This document shows, in pieces, positions 58,299 through 64,000 of a DNA stretch of 64,000 nt (position 1 is its first letter; each line of letters starts with the position of its first letter). The notes below the pieces were generated by a model. That model was not told the origin of the DNA. It did no database searches and worked only from the letters and a program-made list of their open reading frames with translations. Source of the DNA: Hypomyces perniciosus (taxonomy: Eukaryota > Ascomycota > Sordariomycetes > Hypocreales > Hypocreaceae); NCBI GenBank assembly GCA_008477525.1, contig SPDT01000007.1, positions 5,332,001 through 5,396,000 of the forward strand. Reading direction: 5' to 3'. The position numbers and the translations under genes are program-made.

Positions 58299-59102
58299 CT
58301 ACTCGAGCTCCAACAATCGTTCAGCAACCGCCTCAAAGCCCCCTTGATCCTCAGAAACCCACAAGTCCATCCACCCTTTCGCCTCCTTATATCGCTCCTC
58401 ATCCTTCCCCCAATTTTCCTCCTGCGGTCTCTCCACGTAAACAGTCCGAAGGCCACAGGCCCGCGCCGCATGCAAGTCACCAAGATGTGCTGCTACTAAG
58501 GCCACCTCCTCCGGTTGCAATCCCAACTCCCGGACGGCGCCGAGGTAGGTCGCCGGATTCGGCTTGTAAGCTTTGAAGGTCTCGGCAGAGAAAAGTTTGT
58601 GGAAACCCAATGAGCCGAAGTCATCCAAGTCACGCAACAGACTAATATTGCCATTTGATAGGGTTGCGGTGATGTATTTGTCCCCGAGTTTGGCCAGGCC
58701 GTCGGGGGAGTCAGGCCAGGGGCTGAGACGGTGCCATACGAGACTCAGGGAGTCGATTTCCGAATCTGTGAAAAGGCCTTCCAGGTCCCATTTTTGGAGC
58801 AGATCGACCAGACTATCGCGGTGGTGCTGGTCGATGGGTTTCCATGAATCTTTGGAAGGGTCGAAAGTGCTGGTGAAGATGCCGTAGGAGTTGCGCCATT
58901 CTTGGGCGAAGCGAGCCCAGTCTTCTTCTGTGAGTGTTTCGAGACGTGATTTTATGTGAGGAGGGAGCGCGGTGGAGAGCTTGCGAAAGGTACGGAGAGT
59001 GAGTTCTTCGGTGACTGATGTGCGCCAGTCGACGGCAGTGCCGAAGACGTCGAAGAGGAGAGCTTTGACGCTGGAGAGGGGAGAGATTATTCCTGGGGAC
59101 AT
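58299..59102 (-). CDS. HAD-superfamily protein, 2-haloacid dehalogenase type II-like
   Basis: Single-exon 267-residue gene. The HAD motifs are in order: motif I LLFDVFGTAVDW with nucleophile Asp18; motif II TLSNGN (about 145-150); motif III Lys in KAYKPNPATY; motif IV ALVAAHLGDLHAARACG. The helical cap lies between motifs I and II, and the WRTS and FxxxW-type segments resemble L-2-haloacid dehalogenases. In fungi such proteins are often annotated as haloacid dehalogenase, but their substrates are mostly unknown. In the family the motif IV acid is usually seen as AAHxxDL; here it is AAHLGDL, which keeps the Asp. The enzyme is expected to be cytosolic. There is no intron. The start at 59102 has a CACAAAGCC-ATG-like context and begins MSPGIISPLSSVKALLFD. 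Confidence 0.9.
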   Translation of the reverse strand: MSPGIISPLSSVKALLFDVFGTAVDWRTSVTEELTLRTFRKLSTALPPHIKSRLETLTEEDWARFAQEWRNSYGIFTSTFDPSKDSWKPIDQHHRDSLVDLLQKWDLEGLFTDSEIDSLSLVWHRLSPWPDSPDGLAKLGDKYITATLSNGNISLLRDLDDFGSLGFHKLFSAETFKAYKPNPATYLGAVRELGLQPEEVALVAAHLGDLHAARACGLRTVYVERPQEENWGKDEERYKEAKGWMDLWVSEDQGGFEAVAERLLELE

Positions 59103-62100
59103 GGCTTTGTGTTGATTTGAGGGAACTATGTTTGATTGGTTAACTATCTATGAGTGAGTGAGTGGTGTTGCGTTGTTGGATCGGATTCACCAGCAGGTAT
59201 GTGGTGTTGTAGGAGGTATGTTTGATATACTATCGAGGTGGTGTTGGTGTGAAGATGATGACATCAATGGAGTGCTGATCATGACTGGAGGGAGGGAATG
59301 CGCCATCAATCAGTCAATCGCCTTAAACAAACCCCTCACTAAGAGGCAACCCGGTTTAGAAAACAACAAGTGAGCTTTTGAGATGAATACCAAGGTGAAA
59401 CAGACAACTTCAACAAGTAAAATACCAGATGCCTCTTCATTGTTCATGCATTGGTGGTAGTTTCCTCTCCAATCTCCATATCATTCTAGGGTAGGTAGCT
59501 ACTACTCTAACTCTTGGAATGGTCATATCACTTCACCAAGGAATTTCTTCGTGCCAGTTGATAGCTTGTCAGTCGATTTTCCGTTCATATTTTTCTTATA
59601 CTACTAGCCATATTCGAACTTTTTCAGTTGGGAAACGCACTCCGTATCGGTATTAGTAAAACAGTGTTTCGTGTAACTTTTTGGCTTTGGCCATGTATAG
59701 GTTAGTACGAAGCCCAGGGTAGTAGGTAAAGCACCACTACGTGAAGTCACTGAATCTATCTTTCAGCATATGCAAGCCAAAATTAAGAGGTTAACAGAAT
59801 ACCACGTCTGTGGGCGAACTTGTCGCATTTCAGGACGGCTTGTAGATTCGATGCGATGTAAAAAGCTCGGTAGTTGCCTCAGAGAGCTCGCGTAATGCAT
59901 CAACATAGTAGATAATAGACCACGCAATACGGAGTACGAGTGACAATCTGCACCGCAGACATACGGCACACCAACCATAGGTAAATTGATCGTGTTATCA
60001 CGAAGCTGACAAGACCAAAATAGCACGTATGCCAAGCTGCAGCGGGAATGTGTTCCGCGATATAGGCTATATGTAGTATGGAGCGACTGTGGCGTAGGGG
60101 CGAACGCAATTTATCCCAAACGACCAGGGAAGTGACAACGTTGGGCTTGATGCTATCTTTAGGCTGGCAATGGCGCTGTTGCTGTCATGGTGGCCATCAT
60201 CCTGCAACTTGCTGACTACTAATATGGCAATCGCCACAAACCTCGAGGCTGTCGCCCAGGGATCCTGCAATACCTAAGTTGGTAAGGTGTGGTGACGCTA
60301 CAAAGAGAGGCTGCAAAGACAACGGCGACGCCAATGGAGTTAGTCCCGCGGAGACAGTTCCCCGTAGTCCGCGTAAAAGGGCTTTCTCAGGGTCTGGATG
60401 TTTTGTTTACTTTTTATGCACCCTGTTTTGCCACGATGCGACGCTGGTGTTTAGTCCATCCCACCAAGAAAAGATAGTGTACTTGTAGGGTATCCAAGTC
60501 TTGGTGTGAAGAGGACAAAAGGACCGCTCAGGGAGGGATGGAAACAACCTATGTTGAATGGTGTGGACGGGCCGGAACGGCGGTGGCGGACAACTTCCCG
60601 GCCGTTGGAGAAGTTTGGATTGATACATTGTGGGTAGAAAAGACAATACTACTAGTAATATGAGTAGGCGGTTCATATGTGGTGGTTTTATGAGTAGTAC
60701 TAGATAGTGCCTGGATAGAGTAGTAGTAGTAGCAATATGGGAACAAGACTCACATCATGGTGGTGTTTCTGGTCTGGGTATCAATCATGCCCCAAAACTC
60801 GGCAGTAATATGCAGCAGCCCTGCTTGGTATTCTTCCGCATATCACAACGGTCGGTGATAGATAGTCCATCCATAGGATTTGTCTCTAACGCTGATCACC
60901 CTTCCACGATTCTAAGTTGGTTTTGGCTCGTCAATAGCTCGATGTCTTAGTGGACACTTGCACGTTACGCTACCAATTCGCCCGGAGATACATACTCGTA
61001 GGTAGCCTGTCCGGAGTTCGGATTGCCTACTCGCGTGACAATGAAATGGATCATTGTGGACGAATGGATTCAAATATTCCCGCTATCCACTGCTGGGTCC
61101 ATATGTGATAGGCAGAGACACGACGATCATCATCGTGTGTTTTACCAGAGCTTCAGAACCTTATTGGCAGCTGAGGCTTCAGCTGCTCTGTAAAACTCGT
61201 GCGAAAACAGGGGTGGTGGTGTTTCAAGGCAGAGAAATTGCAGGAGTAGTGGCATTCACCCGTCCATCACATATATATTACCTTACGAAGTTGGGCAGAA
61301 CAACGGAAGAACTAACACGAATGGAGAAATATGCCAATGAGGCCTTTATTCAAAAAGGAAGAGTTTGTCTTTTTTAGTGGACAAGAGCGGAAGCCGGAGT
61401 CATGCGAGTTATGCAGGAATATTCCCGTAGCTCTCGATATTAAGGGGCCAGGGATCTCTTTGGAGCATTGCGAACTTTGCCAGCATGTTCTTGTTACGAG
61501 TGTTGGATGCATATTTCTTCATCACTCGTGGATCTATCTAGCTGTCATGCTGCTCCTCTTTATCGATGCAGATATCAGGAGAAGATGGAGAGATGGCAAA
61601 AAGGAGATGACGCAACAAAGCCACCTTCGGCAGCACCCCAATATTCACTAACCTAACGCCGCCCTGGCAGTCTTACACTGGCCGCTAGCACTAATCACAG
61701 CGAGATTGTCCACTAGGCTTTTTGTGGAGTCTTCTCCTGCAAACTCGCATGATTTCTCGACGGCATGAGAGCCTGGACCCAACAAGGCATAACTTCGTTC
61801 TGCCTTACAGGGAGACAGGAAAAAAAGAAAGAAAAAAGAAAAAAAGTCAGCACTTCCTGCTTCTCGTTTTGCACTTCCTTTCTTTTGCGCTGACGCAGGA
61901 GGAATGATACTACGGAGTAGTTGGGTGACATGTCACTATTGAATGGCATTGGTGCCCGCACGAAAAGCACTTGCTATGAATTACGAGAAGGCTTCGCAAA
62001 CAACAGAGACAGACAAACAAACAATGTAAAACCGCCACCAAAATCCCGTCCCCGCATAACGTTTGGGCCGACCCGACGGATGAACGGGTGGGCATTGTGG

Positions 62101-63859
62101 CAGCTGGCATAAAATTGGTCGCTCAAATTGGGAGGCCTTCCGAATTGTGTTGGTGATGAGAAAAGAAAAAACCTGTTGCTTTGTTCAAGTTCGGCCCGCT
62201 TGCTCGGGGATTGGCCTGGATGGGTGTGGTCCATGTGAAATCGTTGACGACTGCCCCGGTCCCATTAATTTCCAGAAGCCAGGGGGGATACCAACCAGGG
62301 TTTTAGGACTTATCCAGTGAGCGTATTATTGAGGCCAAGATCTTCATAACAGCAGTACTCGTAATGTAATGCTTGAGGCCGTTTTGTTGATGTGATTGGA
62401 AAACTCATTGATATTACTCTGCGGCTCTCTCAGCTGTGATCGCATGTGTCGTACAGAAAAAGAGGATCACAATAAGGTAGTACCAATTTATTTCAACCAT
62501 GTGATAGACCTGCATGCATATGCACCTATGCATGCCATTTGCCTCTGCGAGATGCCTGTTCAGGCGAGCGGCAAGATCCCCCTAAGGTGTCTGTCCACTT
62601 TCCATTACTACGAGTAGTAGTAGTACTGGCACTCCGCGGAGGGGCTTTGCTGTAAGTGGGATCATGTGCATAACTTTTGTGATATTGCAATTTCAATGTT
62701 TACTGCAAAGAACAATAATATTATCAAAATCTCGTATTGAAGTTTTTTTTTCGTTCCTTTGCGAAGTAATAGGTACTTTGTACGGAGTACTTCTTATAGT
62801 ACCTTAAGTATTTGAATACCTACACTCATACCTACCTATACAGTACGGAGTATACCCCGTCTCTGGCAGCAGCCCCTGGCCAAAGTACCCGTCCTGCATG
62901 ATGCACCATAAACACCGGCTCGGTACCCGTGGTTAGTCAATTAGTTGAGAGAAACATGTTGAAACTGAGACTGAGTACGGAGTACTAGTACTGCTACTAG
63001 TCCTCCGTACAAATGCACTGAAGGCTGCTAGACGGCCCTGGACGGTCAGTGTGGGAATTTGGGCGCTTGGGCCAGGCGCGGATGCTAGACGGACGAGGGG
63101 AGCCCCTGTCCATTGGTGTGCGACTTGCAAGGAACAGGGACAAGGTCAAGAGAAGGGAGGCCAATCCATTCATTGACTTTGACTGGCAGTTGCTACTACT
63201 ACTCGCAAGTGAGGTTGCAGTCGCTGCAAAGGAGCATTTGCATATGGAAACATGTCCTCGGGCGCACATGTGCGGCCAGTCTGCAGGGCCTGGCCCGGCC
63301 TGGCACATGCGAACAGGAACCTAGGAGCAAAGGGGCCTCATCATCACCAGTTAGCACCCATGCTTTCCCAGGTTTCTGAGATCGCCTCAATCACCGGCCC
63401 ACTTGGACGAGGTTGACCCCGATCGCTCGTCCGCCAACAGGGTCAAGTGGATTGAACAATTACAATCCCTTGTCTCCTCTTGTTGCTCCACGGCGACCCC
63501 GGCGGATACCTCGTCATCTCCTTTGGCTCCTATGGCTCCAATGGGCTGTCTCAGTGGACTCTCGCTTTCGCCCCCCGTTGTCAGTCAGTCGGCTTTCGTC
63601 GCGCGTCTATCCAAACAAAGCCTCTTTTCCCGTTGTTGAATCTGTAACCTCCATTATCGTCGCTCGTTTGCTTCTCCTGGTCGAGAGCAATATCTACATA
63701 CAACCACACCGAATTACACGCTGCCCGAAGTGGGAAGATTGGCCGGAACCACCACGACTTGCTACGCGCCCAATGGCTTAATGCCCCGACGATAAAGTCA
63801 TAGTGCGCAGGAAACTTTGCTTCTTTTTGTGTGGTTTGATTTGCTTGTGTTTTGTTCAT
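59103..63859. other. Gene-poor right-hand region
   Basis: No protein gene is supported with confidence. Dispersed motif copies lie at 59928-59936, 61911-61919, 62781-62789, 62844-62852 and 62976-62984, with AGT triplet runs at 60642-60735 and about 62613-62626. The section 61331-61651 has an ATG-started open frame of 106 codons with two CELC motifs, which I do not accept as a gene. The section 62690-62860 is AT-rich. From 63400 to 63780 the plus strand is C/T-rich, as upstream of an expressed gene. Confidence 0.5.
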
Positions 63860-63924
63860 GTAAGTCTACGACGGTCATGCGACAATCGACTTTCTAACAT
63901 GTCAGCTAACACACAATCCTTTAG
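63860..63924 (+). other. Likely intron in the leader of a gene that continues past the window edge
   Basis: The plus strand has GTAAGT at 63860, a GCTAAC branch-site match near 63905-63910 and a TTTAG end at 63924, giving a 65-nt intron of the size and make-up seen in the other genes here. The flanks carry no long open frame, so it would sit in a 5' untranslated region. The following sequence runs off the window at 64000, so the gene itself cannot be named. Confidence 0.4.
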
Positions 63925-64000
63925 TTTCGTTCATGTTATTTACTGATCACACGACTACGGCCGTCGAGATTTTATTATATTTTTGGACTTTCTGGATTTT

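Noticed and set aside
1..64000. CRISPR array, prophage, bacterial operon, secondary-metabolite cluster or intact transposon
   Set aside because: No regularly spaced repeats, no phage or polyketide-synthase-like genes, and no transposase or reverse-transcriptase motifs were seen; the intron-rich genes are eukaryotic.

Overview
The window is nuclear DNA of a filamentous ascomycete (Pezizomycotina). A Sordariomycete, possibly a hypocrealean, is my best guess, but that rests on overall gene style and not on a decisive marker. The grounds are: short introns of about 50-125 nt with GTAAGT-like donors and CTAAC/CTGAC branch sites; many introns per gene; small intergenic spaces full of simple repeats; and fungal proteins such as a class III chitin synthase, Opy2, a GDP-mannose transporter, kexin and a fungal Ras. 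I recognise 22 protein genes plus one hypothetical protein, almost all conserved housekeeping genes, and one non-coding RNA gene. I see no CRISPR array, intact transposon, secondary-metabolite cluster or rRNA gene.

Layout, left to right. CMC1 (+). D-amino-acid oxidase (-). A fungal hypothetical protein with a C-terminal membrane segment (+). A spliced U3 snoRNA gene (+), convergent with UTP11 (-), which encodes a protein of the same U3 processome. Mitochondrial Asp-tRNA synthetase (-), divergent from an AP180-type clathrin adaptor (+). TFB3 of TFIIH (-), divergent from nudC (+), which converges at 38 bp with a probable inner-kinetochore CENP-U/Mis17-like gene (-). A LicD-family protein (-), divergent from the HDEL receptor ERD2 (+). 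Mitochondrial adenylate kinase ADK2 (-), divergent from LETM1/MDM38 (+). Sorting nexin SNX4 (+), convergent with kexin KEX2 (-). ILV5 (-), UBC12 (-) and class III chitin synthase (-). GDP-mannose transporter VRG4 (+), OPY2 (+), a RAS2-type GTPase (-) and a HAD-superfamily dehalogenase-like gene (-). The right 11 kb, beyond RAS2, holds only the HAD gene and an apparent spliced leader at the edge.

The genes do not form an operon or cluster, but themes recur. Five act in mitochondria (CMC1, mtAspRS, ADK2, MDM38, ILV5). Several act in secretion, endocytosis, glycosylation or wall building (AP180, LicD, ERD2, SNX4, KEX2, VRG4, chitin synthase). Two are signalling proteins (OPY2, RAS2).

Points for a second look. 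(1) A 9-mer, TACTYCGTA (that is TACTCCGTA or TACTTCGTA, either strand), occurs at least 39 times by eye, always between genes, against about one expected by chance. (2) The U3 snoRNA has a 64-nt spliceosomal-type intron and lies beside UTP11. (3) TFB3 and nudC, neighbours across a 421-bp gap, each show an apparent +1 A frameshift in a short A run. (4) There is a short telomere-like G-rich tandem repeat, a tRNA-like palindrome cluster, a GC-AG intron and a 10-nt micro-exon. All coordinates and intron choices are from reading alone, without alignment or transcript data.
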